Assembly: GCA_033557465.1 (NCBI GenBank)
Contig: CM066041.1
Coordinates: forward strand, 161,812,040 to 161,876,039
Direction of reading: 5' to 3'
Source of the DNA: Ichthyophis bannanicus
Lineage: Eukaryota > Chordata > Amphibia > Gymnophiona > Ichthyophiidae
DNA: 64,000 nt
In this document: positions 20,861 to 30,717 of the stretch, one piece after another
How the letters are laid out: each line of letters begins with the position of its first letter
Numbering within the stretch: the first letter of the stretch is position 1
Translations under genes and position numbers: made by a program
The notes under the pieces: generated by a model
Databases searched by the model: none
Told to the model about the DNA's origin: nothing
What the model saw: the letters and a program-made list of their open reading frames with translations, nothing else

Positions 20861-20939
20861 CACAACCCACCCACCTCCCCTAGGAGTTGTATCTCTGTCT
20901 TTCCTTTCCTCTCTCTCTCTTTTGTCTCAGCTTTAAAAC

Positions 20940-21086
20940 TCGAACTGAGGAGAGGCGGTTAGGAAAGGCGGGAAGGCAGCGCGCAGGCGCTGTGGGATGC
21001 TCCCAAAAGCTTTCCGACATACCCATATGTGAAGACTTATTCCTGCTGTTCCCAGAGATCACCTGTTACAGGTAAGTAACTGTGCT
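20940..21086. repeat. Right inverted terminal repeat of B1
   Basis: Inverts the left ITR and ends with TGTTACAGGTAAGTAACTG, holding CAGGTAAGT at 21069-21077. Confidence 0.82.
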
Positions 21087-22599
21087 GTACTGAATGGCGG
21101 TATGTAATGGAATCTGTTCTTTATCGTTCTCCTGTCCAGTCCCACACCTGTGGGTAGTATGTCACCAAAAGCATGAGACTGAGCATGTCATGTTTGACAT
21201 CAGGGTATACATACCAGTGGCACCTTCCATCACAACCAATATCTGTCTCTAAGCAACTGGAGTGAGGTAATTCCAAACAGACTCACTGAAGGAACAGATA
21301 AGGAACTTTAGGATTCTAGCAAAATGTCTTTATTCTCTTGATTGAGTTACAGGCATGGGGATAGCAAGCTGCCTTAGCTTGGTGGTTCCTGCTTAGGAGA
21401 CAGTAAAAGAAGGGGGGGGGGAACAACTTTATCCGGGATGGAAGGATTGCAGGGGGGGGATCCTGCAGCCTACCGGGGGGGCTCATAGATGGTCTTATGG
21501 CGGACACTCCTCTGCTGGGGAAGAGGATAGCGCCTGAGGCCCTTCCTGCTGAGCCACTTAACCCACAGTGAGCGTGGAGTCATGAACAATAAGCTTTGCT
21601 TCAGGGCACTCCTGACGTTGCCGAAGCTCTCCGGGAAGCTGAGCGTTTGGTCGGGAGTGCTGGTGGCAGTAAATACGCATACTAGGGGTGCCTGTCTGTT
21701 GGCAGCGGGGGGAGTTAGGCAGCACACACTCTCGGCACTGTGGTGTTCCTGTGCCTCAAGGGAGCTTCAGCCATTTTGTGGAACCCATGTCATTTTCTTT
21801 CATTTTGATGTTTGTTTGAGTTAGTTTTCTTTCATTTGGTTTGTTCATGTTTTTTGGCTTCTAGTACTGCAGTCTAGGTAGGGGTAAACAGACGCTGGGA
21901 AAGCAACTGTTTTTATTTTATTACAGCACTACTGGGCTGCTGGGGTAAAGTGAGTTTCAGTGCTTTTAGTGCAGAGGGGCTAGCAGCCCATGTTTTCCTT
22001 GCCTGACAGATTGGTGTTGGGGGAGGTGGGGGGGGAATAGTGGTCAAAGGAGAAAAACTGATTGACCCCCTAAGGCCACCTGCCTTGCGTGTGGCTCACA
22101 TAGGGTGTTCGGTGTCCAGTGCGGGATTCTGTTGTGCTTGCGAAGCAGAGTCCAGATCGGTAGAAGAGTCTTCTGGAGGGCTGGAGCAACACTGAGCCGG
22201 GTCTGCCAGGGAGTGCCAGCTCTTCGCAGTTTACAAGTGCCCACATGACTCCTATCCCTGTAGCGCAGGAGGCGGCAGGTGAGGGAGGTTCACAAGCCTT
22301 GCCGTCACTGGTGCAGGGGTCCAAGAAGAAGCAGGGTAAGCTGTAAGGGCTGGCTGGAAAAGGACTAGCACGAGGGTTTGCAAGGGATTTTTTCCCCCCC
22401 TCCAGAGTTTGTTGTCCTGCACAGGGCCTTCTGCATGAAGCAACAGGCAGGGCAGGTGCAGGGCAAGGATCTTGAACAGGCCAAGCCAAGGGCACATTCA
22501 GCAGACAGGGCATAGGATGAACCCAGTCCTAGTGGACAGAGGCTGGATGAGGACCTCTGGGGGGAGATAGGGTCCTTCCAGTCCATGGAAGAAAGCATA

Positions 22600-23430
22600 G
22601 AGGATGGAAAGGAGCAGGCCGTGGATTTTGACTTGGAGGAAGGAGAGATTCCTCAGGACGACGAATCATAGTGTGCTTTTTTGAAGGGAAGAGCTTGCAG
22701 CCTTAATCACGTATTCATCGAGGACCCTTGACATGGGTGCGGAGGCTCTGTCGGAGGAGGAACCACCTGAGGATCTGCTCTTCCAGTTGGTTCAAAGGGT
22801 GTTCCCTATGCACCAGGTGATCAAGCAGATGATTCCTGACAAATGGGATGTGCTGGAGACTGCATTAAAGGGGATGCATGTGATGTCTTGGCTGTGCCCC
22901 ACTCCTGAAGAAGGATCTGCTGTGGTCACTGAGGGTCAATGCAGCAGTCTCTGTGGTGATGAAGACTACTATACCTGTTGAAGGCAATACAGCACTTAAG
23001 GATGTCTAGGATAGGAAAGTGGAGACGCTCTGGCCTTTGATATCGGCGCACTCTCATTGCAAGTGTCAGTGTGCGGGGTGTACGTGGCATGTGCTTGTTA
23101 GTACTGGATGCAAGGGATCATTGCGCGTCTGGGGGTGTCCTAGCCATTGCTGCCAGAGGTGGCCAATTTGGAGTCCCTGGCGGCTTATTTAGCCATTTCA
23201 TTTTATAACCTGATATAAGGCTGAAACCAAGGAGCACAAAGGGAGGGCACCTCCTACAAGAGCAGCACAAGGGAGCAGGAGAGCCACGCCACTGGAGGGA
23301 TGAGCTTTATTAATGAATAACAGGGTCTGCCAGTCTCAGCAGGTTACCCTTTAGGGGGAAGCTGCTGTTCAGAGAAGATTTAGAGAAACTGGTAAAGGAC
23401 TTGGAAGAATCCAAAGGTGGTTGCCTTCTG
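22600..23430 (+). pseudogene. Decayed DIRS gag (A4)
   Basis: Blocks matching A3 and A6 gag in shifting frames: acidic VDFDLEEGEIPQDDE, FPMHQVIKQMIPDKWDVLETALKG (22800-22875), VTEGQCSSLCGDEDYYTC in a shifted frame, and FRGKLLFREDLEKLVKDLEESKGG near 23350-23420. No continuous ORF. Confidence 0.65.
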
Positions 23431-23699
23431 GAGGATAAGCAGAAGTCAGTCCGGGCAGCTGGGCCTCAGACGGCAGGTGACCAACTTCCAGCTGTTTAGA
23501 GCAGTCCACTTTGCACCCTATCAGAGAGGCAAATTCCCATCCAGGGGACAGCCCTTTTGCAGATTCATGGGGTTGGGAGAGGGTTTTTCTCTTCCACCCC
23601 ATGGCTCCTAAAAAGTCACAATGAAGCGAGGATCACCTCCACAAGACTGTTGCCTGTAGGTGGTCGGCTGCAGGACTTTTATCCTGTGTAGGTGCAAAT

Positions 23700-24436
23700 A
23701 ACCTCCCATTAGTGGGTGTTAGAGGTCATCAAAGCAGGCTGTGCCCTGGAATTGACAAACCCTCTCGTGGATGCATTTATCCTCTCACCATATAAGGCTG
23801 GTCGGAAGCGAGAGTCCATAAAGGAGATGTTGCAAAGACTGCTAGACCTGATGGCAGTACGCATGGTGCCAAATGACAAATGGCAGCGGTATGGTTGATA
23901 CTCTATTTTGTAGTTCCCAAGAAAGAGAGGGTACCCTTCCGCCCATTGAGCTGTATCTCAAACGAGTCAGTCGATGCTTACAGGTGCCCGTGGTTCCACA
24001 TGGAAACATTGAGGTCAGTCATCGTGGCAGTCTAAGGAGAATTTTTAACTTTCCTGGATCTCACAGAAGCCTATCTACACATCCCAATTCGGGAAAAACA
24101 CCAACAACTTCTGTGGCTCATGGTGCCCATGGGCTACTGCCAAGTTCAGGCAGTGACCTTTGGACTAGCCACTGTGCCACACATTTTTGCAAAGGTGGTG
24201 GTGATGGATAAACTATTGGCTCATTCGAGCATAGTCAGAGCGAGCATGTCACCAAGTGTGATTGTTTATCTCCAGAGTCTCAGATGGGTGATAAATTTCA
24301 CAATGTGTCAACTCAAGCCCACGCAGGACTTGGTATATCTAGGAGCCTGGTTTCAGACAGCAGCAGGGTGAGTGTCCTTGCCAGAAGCTTGGGTGCAGGC
24401 ATTGCAGGCACTACTCAGAAAATTTTGCAGCATGCT
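23700..24436 (+). pseudogene. Decayed DIRS reverse transcriptase, N-terminal part (A4)
   Basis: LEVIKAGCALELTNPLVDAFILSP (23716 on), LPPIELYLKRVSRCL and PMGYCQVQAVTFGLATVPHIFAKVV (24120-24205) correspond to RT blocks of A3. The YLDD region is lost and replaced by short frames. The 3' continuation lies beyond the Penelope insert at 26825. Confidence 0.65.
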
Positions 24437-24450
24437 GTCACCAATGGCTT

Positions 24451-25255
24451 AGAAAAAATATAGGTACAACCCCAATCAAAAAATTGAAAAAAAATGTTGA
24501 AAAAAATGAAAAAACTGCCCGTCTGCCAGTAACGGAGGAAAAAAGACCTCAGTATCTCCCTGCATAAACAAATAACAGGAATCAAGTCTGTCGGTAGACG
24601 CCCAAACGTCTAATGCACCAACACAGACTGAAAATTACATCAATGGTCATAAAAAAACCTCCAGCCAACCCAAAGCAGGTGGCAACCAGCAGGCTTTCAG
24701 GCAGTTAAAGTGCTGCCGTCACAAACACTAACATTAAACAATGAAGAAAAAGCTCCAGACACTTATCTTATTTTGCATGGTGATGACAAACTGATTTTAA
24801 CAGTCACGATCTGATGTAGACGGTGAAAATAAAGATGCTTGAAGGATCCCAGATGATAGAAGGCTCCGACATCTGATGTTTCGCCGTTATGGCTTCTTCA
24901 GGGAGCAAAAATTCACTTATCACCGGGCAAACCTCATGACTCACATGAACGGAGCGCCGGAACAAAAAAGCTGAAAAACAAAAAAAGAAAAAAAAGAGTG
25001 ACTACTGCAGCAATGAAAATAAGGCTGGGAACAACCCTCAAAATGCCAGACCCAGACCCATAAATACAACAAGTACAAACCCTGTAGGCTGGGTTTAGGA
25101 AGAGTAATGAGCACCGCCAAAAGACGCTATGATGATTGCCGGCTCACAGCTCACCATTCTAAACGCCGACGCATGCGTCATGGCAAAAATATAAAGGCGG
25201 GATAAAAAACAAAAAGCCAATCAAAAAACTTCGTTAAACCTAAACGTCCATACCA
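24451..25255 (-). repeat. Penelope-like element left inverted arm
   Basis: Reverse complement of 25962-26767, nearly identical by eye over about 805 bases. The outermost matched block is AGAAAAAATATAGGTAC; the innermost is AACGTCCATACCA. Carries a minus-strand hammerhead motif. Confidence 0.88.
24863..24906 (-). ncRNA. Hammerhead ribozyme motif in left Penelope arm
   Basis: Mirror copy of 26312-26355. On the minus strand: stem I GCTCC/GGAGC, core CTGAAGA, an extra A, stem II GCC/GGC with loop ATAAC, GAAA, two-pair stem III around TCAGA, then GTC. Confidence 0.78.
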
Positions 25256-25390
25256 ATGGACAAAACCTAGCAGGGAAATGTCAAAAAAACCACCCACAAA
25301 AACCCACCCACCCTGTTGATCAAAAATCCTTAAATGAAAAAATGAAAAAGCTGAGATGAAAAACGTATTAATACAAACGTTGATGAAAAA

Positions 25391-25951
25391 TCACAAACAG
25401 CTTTTCCATTCGATGGAGTCATTCAATCCACCAGGAACTACAGTACGAAGAGAAAAAATCCAACGCTGTTCTAAACGAGATAATTGTCGTGACAGGTCCC
25501 CACCATATACAGAGGGAACACACTGGGTAATAACCACACATGTCAGATCTTCAAAAACATGCCCCATACTCTTAAAATGTTGGACCAAGGGAGCGCCCTC
25601 AACCAAACACCGGAGACGACTACGGTGTTCAATCAGACGGGTACGCAAAGCCCGGCTGGTCTTACCAACGTAGCCCAAACCACACGGGCAACGAAGAAAA
25701 TAGATAACATTGACACTGTCACAAGACGTGGAAAATCGTAGCTTGATGTCTTGATCTTGATAAGAAAAGCTGGTACAAGAATCCATAATGGAACACACCG
25801 AGCAATGACCACAGCTACGGTGTCGCCCAGTGTCAGCCGGTACCGATGGAGAGCTGGAGAAGGCGGACGGACAAAGAATATCCTTCAAATTGGAACCCTT
25901 GGTGTACACTGAACGAATAACATGACGATGAAGCCCAGGGGTTAAACGCAA
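25391..25951 (-). CDS. Penelope-like GIY-YIG endonuclease domain (C-terminal part of the polyprotein)
   Basis: A 186-codon uninterrupted frame, also open upstream into the right arm (PKRPYHSHILRLTPGLH). Penelope-like proteins are RT followed by a GIY-YIG nuclease; only the nuclease end is here. A Cys/His cluster (CGHCSVCSIMDSC) precedes the domain. The GIY element is VNVIYFLRC, the YIG element is LGYVGKTSRALRTRLIEHR with its Arg and the EH pair, and FEDLTCVVI and LEQRWIFSLRT follow. Absence of the RT palm means it cannot move alone. The open frame suggests a young insertion. Confidence 0.85.
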   Translation of the reverse strand: MRLTPGLHRHVIRSVYTKGSNLKDILCPSAFSSSPSVPADTGRHRSCGHCSVCSIMDSCTSFSYQDQDIKLRFSTSCDSVNVIYFLRCPCGLGYVGKTSRALRTRLIEHRSRLRCLVEGAPLVQHFKSMGHVFEDLTCVVITQCVPSVYGGDLSRQLSRLEQRWIFSLRTVVPGGLNDSIEWKSCL

Positions 25952-25961
25952 GATATGAGAA

Positions 25962-26767
25962 TGGTATGGACGTTTAGGTTTAACGAAGTTTTTTGATTGG
26001 CTTTTTGTTTTTTATCCCGCCTTTATATTTTTGCCATGACGCATGCGTCGGCGTTTAGAATGGTGAGCTGTGAGCCGGCAATCATCATAGCGTCTTTTGG
26101 CGGTGCTCATTACTCTTCCTAAACCCAGCCTACAGGGTTTGTACTTGTTGTATTTATGGGTCTGGGTCTGGCATTTTGAGGGTTGTTCCCAGCCTTATTT
26201 TCATTGCTGCAGTAGTCACTCTTTTTTTTTTCTTTTTTGTTTTTCAGCTTTTTTGTTCCGGCGCTCCGTTCATGTGAGTCATGAGGTTTGCCCGGTGATA
26301 AGTGAATTTTTGCTCCCTGAAGAAGCCATAACGGCGAAACATCAGATGTCGGAGCCTTCTATCATCTGGGATCCTTCAAGCATCTTTATTTTCACCGTCT
26401 ACATCAGATCGTGACTGTTAAAATCAGTTTGTCATCACCATGCAAAATAAGATAAGTGTCTGGAGCTTTTTCTTCATTGTTTAATGTTAGTGTTTGTGAC
26501 GGCAGCACTTTAACTGCCTGAAAGCCTGCTGGTTGCCACCTGCTTTGGGTTGGCTGGAGGTTTTTTTATGACCATTGATGTAATTTTCAGTCTGTGTTGG
26601 TGCATTAGACGTTTGGGCGTCTACCGACAGACTTGATTCCTGTTATTTGTTTATGCAGGGAGATACTGAGGTCTTTTTTCCTCCGTTACTGGCAGACGGG
26701 CAGTTTTTTCATTTTTTTCAACATTTTTTTTCAATTTTTTGATTGGGGTTGTACCTATATTTTTTCT
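25962..26767 (+). repeat. Penelope-like element right inverted arm
   Basis: Partner of 24451-25255. It starts TGGTATGGACGTTTAGG and ends GTACCTATATTTTTTCT. Carries a plus-strand hammerhead motif. Confidence 0.88.
26312..26355 (+). ncRNA. Hammerhead ribozyme motif in right Penelope arm
   Basis: Stem I GCTCC (26312-26316) pairs with GGAGC (26351-26355). Core CTGAAGA is at 26317-26323; an extra A at 26324; stem II GCC (26325-26327) pairs GGC (26333-26335); GAAA is at 26336-26339. Stem III C26340-G26348 and A26341-T26347 closes loop TCAGA. Cleavage triplet GTC is at 26348-26350. Penelope-like elements are known carriers of short hammerheads, which supports both calls. Confidence 0.8.
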
Positions 26768-27114
26768 ATTATTTTTTGCCCCTCGAGAAGATTTTGGTTA
26801 TTTTGTTCATATCATGGAAGCTGGGTCACCAATGGCTTGGCATTATCTGCAAGTTTGGGCTCCATGGCGGTTACCATTGAGCTTGTGCCCTAGACACAGG
26901 TGCACATGTGGTAACTGCAGAGGAGCTTATTGTGAAGATGGTCTGCAGTGTCTCATCCCCTCCTTATGCTGGGGATGCCCGCAGATCACTCCCAGTGGTG
27001 GCTACAGGGTGACAGTGTGTGGGCAGGCAGTTTGAGCGAATGGGGAGCTCACGGCGATGGTTAAATCGCACAGGGATGGTGGTCTGAGCAGGAAGCGGCT
27101 TGTATTGGGTCATG

Positions 27115-28657
27115 CATTGAAAGAGGCTCTCTCCCTGAACATTGATGCCACAGGTATTTTAACATCTCAATCATATCACCTCTTTCCCGCCTTTCCTCTA
27201 AAGGTGTATTTATTAAGATCCTTCAGTCCGTCCGTCATATGCTTTATAATGAAGACCACTAATCATTTTAGTAGCCACCCTCTGCACCGACTCCATCCTG
27301 TTCACATCCTTTTGAAGGTGCGGTCTCCAGAATTGCACACTATACTCCAAATGAGGTTGCACCAAAGACTTATACAGAGGCATTATCACCACCGTTTTTC
27401 TGCTAGCCATTCCTCTCTGTATGCACCCAAGCATCCTTTTAGCTTTTGCCGTCGCCTTTTCTACCTGTTTAGCTACTTTAAGATCATCAGACACAACCAT
27501 GCCTAGGTCCCGCTCTTCTTTAGTGGACAAAAGTACTTCACCCCCTATACTATATTGCTCCCTTGGATTGCTGCAGCCCAAATGCATGACCTTACATTTT
27601 TTAACATTAAATCCCAGCTGCCAAATTCTAGACCATTCTTCAAGCTTAGCTAGATCCCTCCTCATGTTATCTACACCTTCCTGGGTGTCTATTGCAGAGT
27701 TTGGTATTGTCCGCAAAGAGGCAAACCTTACCCGACAGCCCTTCCGCTATATCACTAACAAAGATGTTAAAAAGAATCAGACCAAGGACAGATCCCTGGG
27801 GCACACCACTGGTAACATCCCTCTCCTCAGAGTGAGCTCCATTTACCTGTACTCTGTCGTCTCCCACCCAACCAATTTCTAACCCAAGCAGTAACTTTAG
27901 GGTCCATCCCTAGGGTGCTCAGTTTGTTTATAAGTCGCCTGTGAGGAACAATGTCAAAGGCTTTAATGAAATCTAAATACACCACATCTAGGGCTCTCCC
28001 TCGGTCCAACTCCCTGGTCACCCAGTCAAATCAATCAGATTTGTCTGACAAGACCTGCCTCTGGTGAATCCATGCTGCCTCGGATTCTGTAATTCACTGG
28101 ACTCCAGAAACCTCACTATTTTCTCTTTCAGCAGCGTTTCCAATTTACTCACCACCAAAGTTAAACTAACCGGCCTGTAGTTTTCAACCACATCCTTCCA
28201 CTTTTGTGTAAAGGCACCACATGAGCCTCTCTCCAGTCCTTTGGCACCACTCCCAACTCCGAGGAATTGAAAAGGTCAGTCAGTGGAGCTGCTAGAACGT
28301 CCCCAAGTTCCCTCAGTATTCTATGGTGTATCCCATCCGGTTCCATCGCTTTGTCTACTTTAAGTTGAGCTAGTTTCTCACGAACACAGTCTTCTGAAAA
28401 TTGTTCAAGATGTCCCTCACTTCTGTTCCTATTTGTGGGTGTTTTCTGAGGTCCTGCTTCTGGTTCTTCATCTGAACACAGAACAAAAATATTTAAGCAA
28501 TTCCGCTTTATCCTTATCAGCTTCTACATATTCCTCCCCTGCACCCTTGAGTCTGACAATACCACTTTTGCCCTTCCTCTTCTCACTAATATATCTGAAA
28601 AACGTCTTATCCTCCCATTTTATTGCATTGGGTATTTCCTCCTCCTCCTTTTGAATC
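27115..28657 (-). mobile_element. CR1-like LINE (CR1-1), internal fragment
   Basis: Minus-strand ORF2 pieces: PDGIHHRILRELGDVL (28161-28346), RELDRGRALDVVYLDFIKAFD (27827-28021), VTSGVPQGSVLGLILFNIFVSD with LFADNTK (27667-27867) and the RT C-terminal part (27213-27716). RT motifs are recognisable, but FADD is changed to FADN and frames are broken. Both the 3' end and the endonuclease are missing. It abuts A4 at 27115 and a CR1-2 scrap at about 28658. Confidence 0.82.
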
Positions 28658-28714
28658 TTTGATATCCTTGGTCCCTTCTTATTTAATGCTTTATGGACAT
28701 TTCCTTCAGGAACT
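28658..28714 (-). mobile_element. CR1-2 LINE scrap
   Basis: TTGATATCC..GGTCCCTTCTTA, then TATGGAC.TTTCCT.CAGGAACTTGTCC, matches 43609-43662, the 3' part of the CR1-2 element. About 55 bases at the junction with B2. Confidence 0.6.
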
Positions 28715-28735
28715 TGTCCAAACCTGGCAGACAGG

Positions 28736-29182
28736 TTGAGAAGGATTCTGCAGCCCCACGAATGGCAGCTCCATCCTTTGGTGGCTCAGAAGATTTTCCT
28801 GAAATGGGGACTTCCATCCATAGATCTGTTTGCCAGTCCCCTGAACAGACAGCTGCCCAGGTTCTGCTCCAGGCAAACGCATCCTCTGAGGCTAGCAGCA
28901 GATACTTTTCTGATTTCCTGGTCCCAGGGCCTCCTGTATGCGTTTCCTTCCACGCCTCTGGTGGCCCGAACCCTGTTCAAGATTCTACAGGACAAGGCCT
29001 CGGTCCTTCTGGTAGCTCCCAGGTGGCCGAGGCAGCCTTGGTTCCCACTTCTGCTTCAACTGGCAATGGACACCCCACTACCTCTGGGGTTACAGCCCGA
29101 CCTTCTCTCTCAGGATCAGGGGTCTCTTCTGCACCCCAATCTCAAATCTCTCAATTTGATGGCCTGGAGGCTGCAAGGGTAG
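28736..29182 (+). pseudogene. DIRS methyltransferase-like region of ORF2 (B2)
   Basis: An open frame encoding the C-terminal part of ORF2: PHEWQLHPLVAQKIFLKWG, IDLFASPLNRQLPRFCSR, LLYAFPSTPLVARTLFKILQ and LLVAPRWPRQPWFPLLLQ. The IDLFAS and APRWPRQPWF blocks are the best view in the window of the segment described as DAM-like in DIRS elements. It overlaps the recombinase ORF in another frame. The RT and most of RNase H are missing upstream. Confidence 0.72.
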
Positions 29183-30230
29183 TTTTGGCTCCCTGGGGTC
29201 TCCCTCAGGAAGTTGAGGATGTCATCCTGGCCTCTAGGAAGCAGTCCACTAGGAAAACCTATGCCCTGAAATGGAAAAGATTTTCTGTGTGGTGTCAGCT
29301 GCGTACAGAGGATCCTTTCTCCTGTGCTGTACCAGTAGTGCTTCAGTACCTGCTGCACTTGTCCAATCAGGGCCTTAAGTCCAATTCTGTTCGGGTCCAC
29401 CTCTCAGCTCTGGCAGCTCACCACTCTCTGGTGGAAGGATACTCTTGTCGGTTCACCCCTTGTTGTCCCGGTTCCTCAGGGGTTTGCTCTTGCTCAAGTC
29501 CTCCTGTCCGTCCTCCAGCCCCTGAGTGGGAGTTGAATGTGGTCTTGCAGCAACTGACTCGCCCACCTTTTGAGCCGATGGCTACTTGTCCTCTCCGCTT
29601 CCTTTCCTGGAAGACACTCTTCCTGGTAGCCTTAACCTCGACTAGATGAGTGAGTGAGCTTCAAGCCCTGGTCTGTGACAGGCCTTACACTCGCTTCTGT
29701 AGGAACAGGGTAGTCCTTAGGACTCATCCAGAGTTCCTTCCAAACGTTGTCTCCTCTTTCCACCTCAACCAGGAGGTGGTTCTTCCAACATTCTTCCCTA
29801 GGCCTCATGTAAGCCCGGCTGAAGCAGTCCTGCATACCCTGGACTGTAGAAGGGCCTTATCCTTCTACCTTGATCGTACGCAGGGGCATAGAAGGGCTAC
29901 TCAGCTCTTCATATCTTTTGACCCTAATAATTTGGGGTTAGCTGTGTCCAAGCATACCTTGTCCATTTGGATAGCTGACTGTATCACCTGTGCTTACAGG
30001 GCGGCTGACCTTCCCTTGCAGGGTCGGGTCACGGCCCATCGTGTCAGGGTAATGGCTGCCTCAGTAGCTCATCTCCGCTCTGTACCGTTGGCAGACATCT
30101 GCAGGGCTGCAACTTGGTCCTCAAGCCAGACTTTTGCGGCCCTTTACTGCCTGGAGAGGGAGTCCCGTAGGGACAGTGCTTTTGGCCAGGCAGTACTCCG
30201 GAATCTCTTTGAGGTTAAGGCAATTCCTGC
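29167..30230 (+). pseudogene. DIRS family B tyrosine recombinase (B2)
   Basis: VEDVILASRKQSTRKTYALKWKRFSVWC, FEPMATCPLRFLSWKTLFLVALTSTRxMSELQALV, TAHRVRVMAASVAHL and AALYCLERESRRD. The HxxR pair and Tyr are present, and the first Arg block reads STR plus a stop at about 29647-29649 in place of SARR. Otherwise open from 28693 to 29649 and from 29650 to 30336. Nearly intact protein with a single stop in the catalytic Arg motif. Confidence 0.83.
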
Positions 30231-30354
30231 CCTCCAGCCCTCCGTTGAGCTACCGGTGGAGGTTCTTTCAGAGAAAAGCCTTTCTTTGCTGCTGGGACTA
30301 GAGGGAGTTCTCTTGTTCAGCCTGGGTTCCTGGTAGCCCTGAGCTAGGGAGTCA

Positions 30355-30445
30355 CCCATATGTGAGGACTGACTTCCTGCTTGGTCTTGGAGAAAGAGTA
30401 GTTACTCACCTGTAACAGGTGTTCTCCAGGAGCAGCAGGAATCAG
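30355..30445. repeat. Internal complementary region of B2
   Basis: CCATATGTGAGGACTGA, TACTCACCTGTAACAGGTG and TCTCCAGGAGCAGCAGGAA are inverted at 30645-30717. The same design as in B1. Confidence 0.8.
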
Positions 30446-30564
30446 TCCTCACAACCCTCCCTCCTCCCCTGGGAGTTGCAGTTGTATATAGTTCATTTGC
30501 TCCATTTATTTTGTGTGCTGTTTTTTAGCTATGTCATTTGAGCAAGATGGCACCTTTAGGCGGG

Positions 30565-30717
30565 AAGGGGACCATGCATGCATGCAGTATTCCCAAAGGC
30601 TTTCATAGAAAGCTGGGGAAATGCTCCGCCGGGGCTCCGTCGATGTCATCCATATGTGAGGACTGATTCCTGCTGCTCCTGGAGAACACATGTTACAGGT
30701 GAGTAACTACTCTTTCT
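30565..30717. repeat. Right inverted terminal repeat of B2
   Basis: Contains GGGGACCATGCATGCATG, AAAGCTGGGGAAATGCTCC and the right end TGTTACAGGTGAGTAACTAC. B3's left end (32490-32640) carries the inverted equivalents (GGAGCATTTCC-like, CATGCATGTGTGGTCCCC). Similarity to the internal region stops after CTCTTTCT, placing the end at about 30717. Confidence 0.78.

Larger units (their letters stand above)
12708..21086 (+). mobile_element. DIRS family B copy B1, full length with a 2.7-kb insertion
   Basis: A second DIRS family. The left ITR (about 12708-12890: CCAGGAACAAGCAGGAATGA, then a GC-rich block with CATGCGCGCTGCC) is inverted at about 20940-21086. The internal complementary region is at about 20765-20860. 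The reverse complement of that region joins the right end (…AACTGTGCT) to the left end (TATCTCCAGG…), fixing the boundaries near 12708 and 21086. ORFs: gag, RT-RNase H, methyltransferase-like region and recombinase. Its proteins are clearly distinct from family A. The 13168-15855 insert and several frameshifts disable it. Confidence 0.9.
24451..26824 (-). mobile_element. Penelope-like element with inverted arms
   Basis: A 2.37-kb insert in A4 flanked by a 14-bp direct repeat (GTCACCAATGGCTT at 24437-24450 and 26825-26838). Two near-identical inverted arms (24451-25255 and 25962-26767) enclose a 706-base centre holding a GIY-YIG ORF on the minus strand. A 57-base tail (26768-26824) lies outside the right arm. 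No complete RT is present, so it is a truncated copy. Head-to-head or tail-to-tail partial copies are common for this class. Confidence 0.82.
21116..27114 (+). mobile_element. Old DIRS family A copy A4, split by a Penelope-like element
   Basis: The left terminus near 21116 (TTCTTTATCGTTCTCCTGTCCAG) is a diverged form of other family A left ends. Gag remnants at 22600-23420, RT at 23710-24436, then the Penelope insert (24451-26824), then RT continuing (NGLALSASLGSMAVTIELVP) to about 27050. The right half is replaced by a CR1-like LINE from about 27115. Many stops make this the most decayed family A copy except perhaps A5. Confidence 0.75.
28715..30717 (+). mobile_element. DIRS family B copy B2 (3' half)
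   Basis: 5'-truncated copy: end of RNase H (LADRLRRILQPHEWQLHP), methyltransferase-like region, recombinase, internal complementary region (about 30355-30445) and right end (about 30565-30717). Terminal sequences diverge from B1 but arms co-vary: the internal ACTCACCTG matches right-end CAGGTGAGT at 30696-30704. Confidence 0.85.
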
